Assembly: GCA_025351125.1 (NCBI GenBank)
Contig: JANXWN010000074.1
Span: 1-6,018, forward strand
Source of the DNA: Caulobacteraceae bacterium
GTDB lineage: Bacteria; Pseudomonadota; Alphaproteobacteria; Caulobacterales; Caulobacteraceae
Reading direction: 5' to 3'
Length of the DNA stretch: 6,018 nt
The position numbers were made by a program, and so were the translations under genes. Positions within the stretch are counted from its first letter, which is position 1. Each line of letters begins with the position of its first letter. Shown here piece by piece: positions 1-6,018 of the stretch. A model generated the notes under the pieces. The model saw only the letters and a list, made by a program, of their open reading frames with translations, was not told the DNA's origin and made no database searches.

Positions 1-1
1 C

Positions 2-364
2 GATCGCAGAGGTGCGAAAGTGGGCCTTGCCCTCACGATCACCCTCGGCCTGCTGTTTACCTCGATCCAGGCCTATGAATATAACCACATCCTGACCCAC
101 AAACTGTTCTACGGCCCCGAGGCGGCTAATTCAGGCTTGTACGGCTCGGCCTTTTTCATGGCGACCGGTTTCCATGGTTTTCATGTGATCATCGGCACCA
201 TCTTTTTGACAGTGTGTTTGATCCGTCTGCTGCGCGGCGCTTTTACACCAAAACAGCACTTCGGATTCGAGGCCGCCGCTTGGTATTGGCATTTCGTTGA
301 CGTCGTGTGGCTGTTCCTGTTCTCGTTCCTTTACGTCATCTTTGGCGCCGGTTGGGGGCATTGA
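2..364 (+). CDS. coxC: Cytochrome c oxidase subunit III, C-terminal part (5' end outside window)
   Basis: Subunit III of the aa3-type haem-copper oxidase, an inner-membrane protein that stabilises the catalytic subunit I/II core. The frame is open from base 2, so the GTG at 20 is only an internal Val codon and the gene begins upstream. The visible 120 residues carry the family hallmarks: QAYEY near residues 23-27, [16 protein letters not shown] at about 47-62, and the very conserved [18 protein letters not shown] at about 86-103. Hydrophobic stretches at about 6-25, 46-77 and 94-116 fit the last three transmembrane helices. The protein ends GAGWGH, followed by TGA. The fragment is a little under half of a normal 260-290 residue subunit. 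The stop overlaps a TTG at 361 that could start the DUF983 remnant. Identification is secure; the choice of coxC over the synonym ctaE is only naming. Confidence 0.97.
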   Translation, partial: DRRGAKVGLALTITLGLLFTSIQAYEYNHILTHKLFYGPEAANSGLYGSAFFMATGFHGFHVIIGTIFLTVCLIRLLRGAFTPKQHFGFEAAAWYWHFVDVVWLFLFSFLYVIFGAGWGH

Positions 365-492
365 CGAGCGGAGAAACGGTTGATCCCTTCCTCACCGGCG
401 CGCGCGGCCAGCGTCCGCGTTGCGGTCGCGCCCGCCGGTTTAGCGGATTTTTGACGGTCGCCGCGCAGCACCGACGCGACGAGACGCCGTGA
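361..492 (+). pseudogene. Remnant of a DUF983 membrane-protein gene (43 codons, internally deleted)
   Basis: DUF983 proteins are small (about 120-130 aa) membrane proteins of unknown function, commonly encoded between coxC and SURF1 in alphaproteobacteria. They begin with a Gly-Leu-Arg-Gly-x-Cys-Pro-x-Cys-Gly zinc-ribbon-like segment followed by two membrane helices. Here a 43-codon frame from TTG 361 to TGA 490-492 reads GARGQRPRCGRARRFSGFL at residues 13-31. This matches that N-terminal signature, but the first Cys is Arg18 (CGT, one transition from TGT). The second Cys pair and both helices are missing. The last residues, VAAQHRRDET, resemble the polar C-terminal tail of full-length DUF983 proteins, which suggests an in-frame internal deletion. 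The TTG overlaps the coxC stop, and the TGA overlaps the SURF1 GTG start. It may still be translated as a coupling leader, but it can hardly have the original function. Family assignment is from memory of the motif and the gene order. Confidence 0.66.
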
Positions 493-1223
493 GACGATTT
501 CCCGTCGGGCTGACCGTCACGGCTCTGATCGCTTTTGCCATCCTGATCGGTTTGGGCGCTTGGCAGGTGCGCCGGCTCGCCTGGAAGCAGGGCGTTCTGG
601 CCAAGATCGGGGCCCTAAAGTATGCGGCGCCGACGCCGATCAGCACGCTGACCGGTAAGATGGCGGGCGGCGAGGATGTGAGTTTTGTGCGGGTCCGCGT
701 CGTTTGCCGGCCACCCGTGGGCTTCGTTCGGCCCATTTATCGCTATGCCGTTCACGACGGACGGGTGGCGTGGCGGGCGATCAGCCCCTGTCTTTTCGTT
801 GACCCGGCGTATGATGGTATCATGGTGGATCGCGGCATTGTCGAGCGCTTGACCGGGTCGATGGTCCCGACGGGCGCGGCGGGCGCGGGGCCGGCCGCCG
901 TCAGCGGCGTCCTGCGCGTCGTGGGCGGCAAGCCGGTGTTTGATTCCGACGCCATCGCATCGTCTGGTGACGTCTTGACGGTGCGGATCGTTGATCGAGA
1001 CGCTCTGCTCAAGATGGCGGACACGGTCGGCCTGCGGCGCCCCGCGCCGTATCTCCTCGCGGCCGAAAGCGAAACGCCGGCGCCGACGGGTATTTCACCA
1101 GCGGCCCTTCCGTCGGACATCCCCAATAACCACCTTGTTTATGCCCTGACCTGGTTTGCCTTGGCGGGAATTCTGGCCTGGTTCTATGGCGCCCTGGTTT
1201 GGCGACGGATGATGACGACATGA
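489..1223 (+). CDS. SURF1: SURF1-family cytochrome c oxidase assembly protein
   Basis: SURF1 (Shy1 in yeast) helps build the aa3 oxidase, with roles in haem a delivery or insertion into subunit I. It is anchored in the inner membrane by two helices around a periplasmic domain. The 244-aa product has that layout: helix 1 at about residues 6-25 followed by the family motif LGAWQVRRLAWK (22-33), a central domain with GIMVDRGIVE (110-119) in place of the usual VLVNRGWVP, and helix 2 at about 217-237 preceded by the diagnostic PNNHLVYALTWFALA (212-226). Length is normal. The GTG at 489 is chosen because it places helix 1 right at the N-terminus, and it overlaps the upstream remnant's TGA. No good Shine-Dalgarno is visible, so translational coupling is likely. 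A Gly/Ala/Pro-rich stretch at about 128-138 looks like a flexible insertion. The stop shares an ATGA with thrC. Confidence 0.93.
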   Translation: MRRFPVGLTVTALIAFAILIGLGAWQVRRLAWKQGVLAKIGALKYAAPTPISTLTGKMAGGEDVSFVRVRVVCRPPVGFVRPIYRYAVHDGRVAWRAISPCLFVDPAYDGIMVDRGIVERLTGSMVPTGAAGAGPAAVSGVLRVVGGKPVFDSDAIASSGDVLTVRIVDRDALLKMADTVGLRRPAPYLLAAESETPAPTGISPAALPSDIPNNHLVYALTWFALAGILAWFYGALVWRRMMTT

Positions 1224-2620
1224 ACTACATCTCCACGCGCGGAGGCGCTGCGCCGGTCGGGTTTTTGCAGGCTTTGCTGGCCGGCCTGGCGCCGGACGGG
1301 GGGCTTTACGTGCCACAAGTTTGGCCGCGTATTAGCCCGGACGAGATCGCCGAATACGCCGGCCGTCCCTATGCCGCGGTTGCCGCCGATATTTTCGGGC
1401 GGTTCGTCGGCGACGAGATCGCGCCCGCCGATCTGCAAAGCTTATGCGCGGACGCCTACGCCGATTTCGATCATCCGGCGGTGACGCCGCTGGTGCAGAC
1501 GGCGTCGGGCGAGTTCCTATTGGAGTTGTTTCACGGCCCGACTCTGGCGTTCAAAGACGTCGCCATGCAAATCCTGGCGCGATTGTACGAATACGCCCTG
1601 GCGCCGCGCTCCCGCACCTTGACCATCGTTTGCGCCACCTCCGGCGACACCGGCGGCGCGGCCGTCGAGGCGTTCAAGGGGCGGGCGAACGTGCGCATCG
1701 TCGCCTTATTCCCCGAGGGCAGAATATCCGAGGTTCAGCGTCGATTTATGACCACCGGCGCGGCGGCCAACGCGCGCGCCGTCGCTATCGGCGGAGATTT
1801 CGATGATTGCCAGGCGATCGTTAAGGCGTTGTTCAGCGACGCGGCCTTCTGCCGCGAAATTGACCTTTCCGGGGTAAACTCGATTAATATTGCCCGCATT
1901 ATCGCCCAGTGCGTGTACTATTTTACCGCCGCCGTCGCCGTGGGAGCCCCGGATCGGACGGTGCAGTTCGCCGTGCCCACGGGCAATTTTGGCGATGCCT
2001 TCGCTGGCTACGTGGCCCGGCGGATGGGCTTGCCGGTGGACAAGATCACCATCGCCACCAACAGCAACGACATTATCGCGCGGGCGTTACAAACCGGAAC
2101 CTATCAGCGGGGCGCGGCGACGGCGACGCAAAGTCCAGCGATGGATATCCAGGTCGCCTCGAATTTCGAGCGCCTCTATTTCGAGTGCGCAGGACGCGAC
2201 GCGGCGGTTACGGCGGCGGCGTTCGAGAGCTTCGCGGAGTCGGGCGTCATCGATATCCCGCATAATATCTTGGCCGGAATGCGCGACATCTTTACCGGCG
2301 TCGCGGTCAGCGAGGCGCAAACCAGCGCAACTATGGCGCTTGTCTGGCGCGAAACCGGTGAAATGATGGATCCCCATACCGCCGTCGGCGTGGCCGGTGG
2401 ACGGACGGCGCGTTCGCCCGGCTGCACGCCTCTCATCATCCTCTCGACCGCTCACGCCGCGAAATTTCCTGAAGCGGTGCTGCAGGCGACGGGCGTCGCG
2501 GCCACCCCGCCGCCCTCGGTGGTCAATCGCATGAGCTTGCCAGAGCATTACGACCGCTTGCCTGCCGACATCGAGGCAGTCAAAACATATCTGCGCGCCT
2601 TCGCCGGACAGATCGAATGA
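1220..2620 (+). CDS. thrC: Threonine synthase (PLP-dependent)
   Basis: Converts O-phospho-L-homoserine to L-threonine and phosphate in the cytoplasm, the last step of threonine synthesis. The 466-aa length fits the long (E. coli/yeast-like) threonine synthases. The N-terminus MNYISTRGGA is typical. The PLP Schiff-base lysine is K112 in HGPTLAFKDVAMQ. The phosphate-binding loop and nearby motif are TSGDTGGAAVEAF (140-152). Further family blocks are FPEGRISEVQ (164-173), NSINIARIIAQCVYYF (220-235), VPTGNFGDAFAGY (252-264), SPAMDIQVASNFERLYFE (305-322) and DPHTAVGV (384-391). The ATG at 1220 is preferred over the in-frame TTG at 1199 because it gives the standard N-terminus and forms an ATGA overlap with the SURF1 stop. 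The next gene also begins in an ATGA overlap. Its place behind oxidase genes is a known alphaproteobacterial linkage, with no metabolic link that I can see. Confidence 0.97.
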   Translation: MNYISTRGGAAPVGFLQALLAGLAPDGGLYVPQVWPRISPDEIAEYAGRPYAAVAADIFGRFVGDEIAPADLQSLCADAYADFDHPAVTPLVQTASGEFLLELFHGPTLAFKDVAMQILARLYEYALAPRSRTLTIVCATSGDTGGAAVEAFKGRANVRIVALFPEGRISEVQRRFMTTGAAANARAVAIGGDFDDCQAIVKALFSDAAFCREIDLSGVNSINIARIIAQCVYYFTAAVAVGAPDRTVQFAVPTGNFGDAFAGYVARRMGLPVDKITIATNSNDIIARALQTGTYQRGAATATQSPAMDIQVASNFERLYFECAGRDAAVTAAAFESFAESGVIDIPHNILAGMRDIFTGVAVSEAQTSATMALVWRETGEMMDPHTAVGVAGGRTARSPGCTPLIILSTAHAAKFPEAVLQATGVAATPPPSVVNRMSLPEHYDRLPADIEAVKTYLRAFAGQIE

Positions 2621-3885
2621 CCCTCGTTCCAGCGCGGCATACCCTGAAAAACGACGTGACGCTGATTTGCGATCCGGTCGCGGGCTACGAAACCCTGGCG
2701 CTAAGCGTGGTCGCCGGACGGGGCGCGCGCTGGGAGGACGCGGCGCAATCAGGCTGGTCGCACCTGTTGGAGCACATGGTTTTTAAGGGTGCAGGCGGCC
2801 GTTCGGCCCGCGATATCGTCGAGGCAATCGAAAACCAGGGAGGCCAGCTCAATGCCGCCACCGGTCATGAACGCACGAGCTTTCAAGTGCGCGCCTTGCG
2901 CGGTGGCTTGCCCTTGGCCATGGCCATAACCGCCGACCTCGTTCAGCGCCCTGCCCTATCCGACGACGAGTTGGCGCGCGAAAAGCAGGTGGTGCGGCAG
3001 GAGATTGCCGAGGCCGCCGATACGCCCGACGATCAAGTGTTCGAGAGCGCGCAAGCCGCCGCCTTCGCCGATCAGGCCCTCGGAAGACCGATTCTCGGCT
3101 CTCCCGAGGGCTTGGCGGCGGCGACGCCGATCGGCTTGGAGGCCTGGCGGGCGGCGCTTTATGCGCCAGAGCGCTTAGTGATCAGCGTGGCCGGCGCGGT
3201 GGACGAGGACGCCTTTTTGCGTTTCGCGGAGCAGTATTTCGCGGCGGCGACGCGAACGGGGACCCCGGACGCCGCGCCAGCGACCTTCCAAGGGGGCGTC
3301 GTTGTCGAATCGCGTAAACTGGAGCAAGCCCACCTGGTGTTTTTGCTGCCGGCGCCAGGCGTGGCCGACAGCGATCGCTGGTCTTTGCGCCTGTTTGCCG
3401 AGATGCTCGGCGGCGGCATGTCGTCGCGCTTATTCCAAGAAGCACGCGAGCATCTGGGCCTGGCCTACGCCATCGACGCCTATGCCGACGTTTACGCCGA
3501 CATCGGCGCCCTAGGAATTTACGCCGGTTGCGCGGCTAAGGATGCTGGACGTCTGGCGCAGGTCGCCGCCGCCGAAGTCCGGGGACTGGCGGCGCGCGTT
3601 GAGCCGGGCGAGCTGGCGCGCGGTAAGGCGCAGCTGAAGGCGTCCTTGTTCATGGGCCGCGAATCCCTGCTGGCCCGCGCGGAACAGGCCGCCGGGCAAC
3701 ATCTCGCCTATGGCCGTTTGCTGCCGACCGCCGAAATAGCCGCCGCCATCGATGCGGTTACGCCACGCGACATCGCCACCCTGGGAGCGCGTTTGTTGGC
3801 GCCCGGCCGTTGCGCTGTAAGTGTCCTGGGCCCCAAATCGGCCGCCGCCGCCGCCGCGCGCTTCGAGTCGGCGCTGTTCGGTTAG
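2617..3885 (+). CDS. M16-family zinc metallopeptidase, mitochondrial-processing-peptidase type
   Basis: A single-chain M16B-type peptidase of 422 aa, related to the beta subunit of mitochondrial processing peptidase. Such enzymes bind zinc and degrade or trim peptides inside a clam-shell of two homologous domains. The inverted zinc motif HLLEH is at residues 49-53 (H49, E52, H53). The third zinc ligand is E129 in RQEIAE, 76 residues after H53. E122 lies seven residues before it, the same spacing as in beta-MPP. The C-terminal domain carries GGGMSSRLFQEAREHLGLAY (265-284), the usual second-domain signature. No signal peptide is present, so it is probably cytoplasmic. It should be catalytically active. 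The TLPNGL-like opening of the family is altered to HTLKNDVTL. The start overlaps the thrC stop as ATGA, and it is the last gene of the plus-strand block. A run of GCC codons near the end encodes six alanines. The physiological substrate is unknown. Confidence 0.94.
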   Translation: MTLVPARHTLKNDVTLICDPVAGYETLALSVVAGRGARWEDAAQSGWSHLLEHMVFKGAGGRSARDIVEAIENQGGQLNAATGHERTSFQVRALRGGLPLAMAITADLVQRPALSDDELAREKQVVRQEIAEAADTPDDQVFESAQAAAFADQALGRPILGSPEGLAAATPIGLEAWRAALYAPERLVISVAGAVDEDAFLRFAEQYFAAATRTGTPDAAPATFQGGVVVESRKLEQAHLVFLLPAPGVADSDRWSLRLFAEMLGGGMSSRLFQEAREHLGLAYAIDAYADVYADIGALGIYAGCAAKDAGRLAQVAAAEVRGLAARVEPGELARGKAQLKASLFMGRESLLARAEQAAGQHLAYGRLLPTAEIAAAIDAVTPRDIATLGARLLAPGRCAVSVLGPKSAAAAAARFESALFG

Positions 3886-3896
3886 AAGGCGCGCCA

Positions 3897-3928
3897 TCAA
3901 AAGATCGCTGCCCGGCTGTCAGCGCGAT
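3897..3928 (-). terminator. Candidate weak Rho-independent terminator for the dnaQ transcript
   Basis: The two operons converge with only 49 nt (3886-3934) between their stops. Read on the minus strand, ATCGCGCTG (3928-3920) can pair with CAGCGAT (3910-3904), leaving a two-base bulge and a nine-base loop. CTTTTG follows directly. That is a short hairpin with a minimal U-run, placed just after the dnaQ stop. The plus strand has an A-run before the hairpin and no T-run after it, so the signal favours dnaQ. The stem is weak and this is a judgement by eye. Confidence 0.35.
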
Positions 3929-3934
3929 GACGTC

Positions 3935-4672
3935 CTACCGAGATACGGCGGGCGAAAGCTCAGCGGTATCGAGCAAGGCTTCCCACATCATCGAGCCTTT
4001 GAGTTCGATCAGGATAAAGTCTTCATGTGCCGCGCGTTCGGCGTCGGTCACGCGGGGGGCCAGAGGGCGGCTGCGCAGTCCGTAAGCGTTAAGCGCAACC
4101 GCGCCGTCGGCGGCGTCCACCGTCGTCGGCAGCGTAAAGTCCAGGCTCTTTTCGCGTCCGCCGCAGAGTTCCAGATAGACTTCGGCCAGAAGTTTAGTGT
4201 CGATCAGCGCGCCGTGTTTTTCTCGTTCAGCGAGAGATATCTTGAATCGCTGGCATAGGGCGTCGAGGGAATTGCGCAGCCCTGGAAACCGCTTTTGAGC
4301 CATTGGAAGGGTGTCGATCCAACGCCCGTGATGAATTGGATCCAAGCCGGCCCGTCCCAATTCGTGATTTATAAACGAGCGGTCGAAGGCGGCGTTGTGC
4401 GCGATCAGGCTCGCCTCGCCGATGAAATCCAAGAATGCCGGCGCGACATCAGCATGCCCAAACAGCGGCTTATCCGCCAAAAAGGCTTCAGACAGGCCAT
4501 GAACTTTTTCCGCTTCCGCCGGCATGTCGCGTTCGGGATTGATATAACAGTGGAAATGCCGACCGGTAGGTAAATAATCGTAGAGTTCGATGCAGGCAAT
4601 TTCGACGATGCGATCGCCCTTTTTCGGGTCGAGGCCGGTCGTTTCGGTGTCGAGAACGATTTCACGCGTCAT
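3935..4672 (-). CDS. dnaQ: DNA polymerase III subunit epsilon (3'-5' proofreading exonuclease)
   Basis: Removes misincorporated nucleotides as the proofreading subunit of the replicative polymerase core. From ATG 4672 the 245-aa product has all the DEDDh exonuclease residues: D8 and E10 in LDTETTG (Exo I), D97 in AHNAAFDRSF (Exo II), and H153 and D158 in HGALIDTKLLAEVY (Exo III). After the catalytic domain, EKSLDF at 174-179 lies where E. coli epsilon has its clamp-binding QTSMAF, with Glu replacing Gln. The C-terminal tail RPLAPRVTDAERAAHEDF, ending in a Trp-containing stretch, matches the alphaproteobacterial polymerase-alpha-binding tail. The ATG begins two bases after the coaE stop. An in-frame TTG at 4678 overlaps that stop and is better spaced from an AGG at 4688-4686, so a two-residue longer start is possible. 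It is the last gene of the minus-strand block. Confidence 0.96.
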   Translation of the reverse strand: MTREIVLDTETTGLDPKKGDRIVEIACIELYDYLPTGRHFHCYINPERDMPAEAEKVHGLSEAFLADKPLFGHADVAPAFLDFIGEASLIAHNAAFDRSFINHELGRAGLDPIHHGRWIDTLPMAQKRFPGLRNSLDALCQRFKISLAEREKHGALIDTKLLAEVYLELCGGREKSLDFTLPTTVDAADGAVALNAYGLRSRPLAPRVTDAERAAHEDFILIELKGSMMWEALLDTAELSPAVSR

Positions 4673-4674
4673 CG

Positions 4675-5283
4675 TCAAACGTTCGCCTGCTTTGTCCGTT
4701 CACGCAAGACGGCGATGATTTCATGAACGCGGGCGCGCGCCGCGTCGAGGCCGCGATCAGTGTCGATAACAAAATCGGCCCGCGCCCGTTTTTCGCTGTC
4801 AGGCGTCTGCGCGGCCAAAATGGCGTCCAATTTTTTCGCGGTGGCGCCAGGGCGCGCCAACACCCGGGCGCGCTGCACCTTGCTCGGCGCCGAGACCACG
4901 ACCACGACATCAACGCCTTTTTCGCCGCCGGTTTCATACAATAAGGGGACGTCGAACACCACAAACGGCGCTCCGGAATCCTGCGCGGCCCGCATGAATT
5001 GCGCCCGGGCGGCACCCACCAGCGGCCACACGATGGCATTGAGCCGTTTCAGCGCCTCCGGATCGCCTAATACGCGATCGGACAACCGTTCTCGATCGAC
5101 CACGCCGTCGCGGCTCACGCCGGGAAATGCCCGCTCCACCGGCCCCACCCCCGCGCCACCGAGCGAATACAGCGCGCGCACTTGGGCGTCAGCGTCAAAA
5201 ATCGGGCAACCGGCGTCGGCGAACATCGCCGCCGTCGTCGATTTTCCCATGCCGATGGAGCCGGTCAATCCGACCTTAATCAT
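4675..5283 (-). CDS. coaE: Dephospho-CoA kinase
   Basis: Phosphorylates the 3'-hydroxyl of dephospho-CoA with ATP, the final step of coenzyme A synthesis, in the cytoplasm. The 202-aa product is of normal length and starts with [16 protein letters not shown], whose Walker A loop is G8 to S15 with K14. It is followed by the substrate-site FDADAQVR (29-36) with D30 and D32. Other family blocks are [11 protein letters not shown] (111-121), [19 protein letters not shown] (138-156) and the closing [11 protein letters not shown] (165-175). In the block LNAIVxPLV (81-89), residue 86 is Trp (codon TGG at 5028-5026), where the family usually has His. ATG 5283 overlaps the maf stop as ATGA, and the stop lies two bases from the dnaQ ATG, so all three are probably co-translated. 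Identification is secure; the effect of W86 is unknown. Confidence 0.96.
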   Translation of the reverse strand: MIKVGLTGSIGMGKSTTAAMFADAGCPIFDADAQVRALYSLGGAGVGPVERAFPGVSRDGVVDRERLSDRVLGDPEALKRLNAIVWPLVGAARAQFMRAAQDSGAPFVVFDVPLLYETGGEKGVDVVVVVSAPSKVQRARVLARPGATAKKLDAILAAQTPDSEKRARADFVIDTDRGLDAARARVHEIIAVLRERTKQANV

Positions 5284-5864
5284 TGGTCCACGACCCGCAA
5301 AAACGCCAGCAGCGGCAAGAGCGGCAGGCCAAGAATACCGAAATAGTCACCCTCGATAAGCGAGAACAACTGGATGCCCCGTCCCTCCAACAAATAGGCC
5401 CCCACGCTCGACAGCACGGCCGCGCCTTGATCCTCTAGATAGGCGTTCAGAAACGCATCATCAAACGGCCACATCGTCAGGCGCGCGGTCGCCACTGTGC
5501 TCCACAAGACAGCGCCGCCTTGGGCAACGACCGCGGCGCTATGCAGCGCATGGGTTTTGCCGCGCAGGCTGACCAAGGTTTTGCGCGCATCGGCCAGATC
5601 GACGGGCTTATCAAACAGCGCCCCATCCAAATCGAGGGTTTGGTCAGCGCCGAGCACCAGGCCGGCTCGACGACGCGACACGCTTTGGGCCTTCAGCGTG
5701 GCCAAGGCCAAAGCGATATCGCGTGGCGATGCGCCCGCGTCCAGCAGCGTTGCTTTTGGCCCGTGCTCGTCGATGCCGGGCGCCACCGCCTCGAAAGCCA
5801 TTCCGGCAGCGCGCAAGAGGGCGTGCCGAGACGCGCTCGTGGAGGCGAGAATCAGCGGCGTCAT
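5280..5864 (-). CDS. maf: Maf-family nucleoside triphosphate pyrophosphatase
   Basis: Maf proteins hydrolyse non-canonical or selected nucleoside triphosphates (dTTP, UTP, m7GTP and modified forms) to monophosphate and pyrophosphate, and overexpression has been linked to septum inhibition. The 194-aa product has the usual length and motifs: [18 protein letters not shown] (4-21) with the phosphate-binding S-x-S-x-x-R, LGADQTL (71-77) with the presumed catalytic D74, FDKP (84-87), and [13 protein letters not shown] (100-112). Near the C-terminus [15 protein letters not shown] (153-167) and [20 protein letters not shown] (171-190) mark the type widespread in alphaproteobacteria, which is neither clearly YhdE nor YceF. 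Substrate preference therefore cannot be read from sequence. ATG 5864 overlaps the ppsR stop as ATGA, and the gene's own TGA overlaps the coaE ATG. The aroE gene often found next to it is missing here. Confidence 0.95.
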   Translation of the reverse strand: MTPLILASTSASRHALLRAAGMAFEAVAPGIDEHGPKATLLDAGASPRDIALALATLKAQSVSRRRAGLVLGADQTLDLDGALFDKPVDLADARKTLVSLRGKTHALHSAAVVAQGGAVLWSTVATARLTMWPFDDAFLNAYLEDQGAAVLSSVGAYLLEGRGIQLFSLIEGDYFGILGLPLLPLLAFLRVVDQ

Positions 5865-6018
5865 CCCAACAGCTCGACATGACCGTGACCGCCGGAAATG
5901 ATGTTGATAATCGCCGCGGCGGTTTCTTCGACCGAACGCCGCGTGACATCGATGACCGGCCAGCCTTCGCGCTCGAATAGTCGCCGGGCAGCCACGATTT
6001 CGCCGCGCACCGCTTCGG
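5861..6018 (-). CDS. ppsR: PEP synthase/PPDK regulatory kinase-phosphorylase (DUF299), C-terminal end only
   Basis: Proteins of this family are bifunctional: they phosphorylate, with ADP, a threonine of PEP synthase or pyruvate phosphate dikinase and remove it again by phosphorolysis, switching the enzyme off and on. Only the last 51 codons lie in the window (first full codon at 6016), and no start is present because the gene runs in from the right. The frame reads [20 protein letters not shown] at about residues 10-29, then [11 protein letters not shown], and ends HGHVELLG. The W-P-V-I-D-V-T-x-R-S-x-E-E-T-A block is the characteristic C-terminal end of the family (about 270-280 aa in full). 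Its TGA overlaps the maf ATG, and this neighbour is the one expected upstream of maf in alphaproteobacteria. Whether the target is PEP synthase or PPDK cannot be told from this fragment. Confidence 0.88.
   Translation of the reverse strand, partial: EAVRGEIVAARRLFEREGWPVIDVTRRSVEETAAAIINIISGGHGHVELLG

Noticed and set aside
1199..1219. In-frame TTG at 1199 as the thrC start
   Set aside because: It would add an acidic seven-residue stretch absent from the family. The ATG at 1220 gives the standard N-terminus and an ATGA overlap with the upstream stop.
2087..2548. A 153-codon minus-strand open frame inside thrC
   Set aside because: The Arg-rich product has no motif, and thrC is intact in the sense frame across the whole stretch.
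3841..3858. A short GCC trinucleotide run near the end of the M16 gene
   Set aside because: It encodes a run of alanines in a GC-rich gene with a strong GCC preference, and five perfect units are not enough to suggest phase variation.
3888..3895. The palindrome GGCGCGCC after the M16 stop
   Set aside because: It has no loop and no T-run after it, and such 8-base palindromes arise easily at this base composition.
3821..4258. A 145-codon plus-strand open frame running from the end of the M16 gene into antisense dnaQ
   Set aside because: It straddles two secure genes on opposite strands, is Arg/Ala/Ser-rich and shows no domain. It is a composition artefact.
4760..5359. A 199-codon plus-strand open frame antisense to coaE and the end of maf
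   Set aside because: Its translation is low-complexity Ala/Arg/Ser/Pro-rich with no recognisable motif, and it lies opposite two genes with complete family signatures. Long antisense frames are expected in GC-rich DNA.
5644..5949. A 101-codon minus-strand open frame across the maf-ppsR junction
   Set aside because: It is out of frame with both maf and the ppsR end, which are recognisable by motif, and it is Arg-rich without any domain.

Overview
This GC-rich window looks like ordinary chromosomal DNA of an alphaproteobacterium, probably Rhodospirillales-like. That judgement rests on two gene orders I recognise from the class. One is the tail of a cytochrome c oxidase operon running into SURF1, threonine synthase and an M16 peptidase. 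The other is a ppsR-maf-coaE-dnaQ cluster. I see no mobile element, tRNA, rRNA, CRISPR array or phage gene. Coding density is very high and most adjacent genes overlap by 4 nt or nearly abut.

The left block (about 1-3885, plus strand) starts inside coxC, the cytochrome c oxidase subunit III gene. A 43-codon open frame follows. It looks like a shrunken remnant of the DUF983 gene that usually sits here. Next come a SURF1-family oxidase assembly factor, threonine synthase (thrC) and an M16 zinc peptidase with intact catalytic residues. Every junction in this block is a 4-nt start/stop overlap, so it reads as one translationally coupled transcription unit. It joins oxidase biogenesis to threonine synthesis and an M16 protease of the mitochondrial-processing-peptidase type.

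The right block (about 3935-6018, minus strand) converges on the left one. In transcription order it holds the 3' end of ppsR (the DUF299 kinase/phosphorylase that regulates PEP synthase or PPDK), maf (nucleotide pyrophosphatase), coaE (dephospho-CoA kinase, last step of CoA synthesis) and dnaQ (proofreading subunit of DNA polymerase III). It is also tightly packed. The aroE gene often found between maf and coaE is absent.

The two blocks meet tail to tail in a 49-nt gap with a weak candidate terminator for the dnaQ transcript. No strong candidate for a new system was found. The most interesting item is the DUF983 remnant at 361-492. It keeps the N-terminal signature but has lost one cysteine of the CxxC pair and nearly all of the membrane part, while still bridging coxC and SURF1 with overlaps on both sides. 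Smaller oddities are a Gln-to-Glu change in the presumed clamp-binding motif of DnaQ and a Trp in place of a usually conserved His in CoaE.
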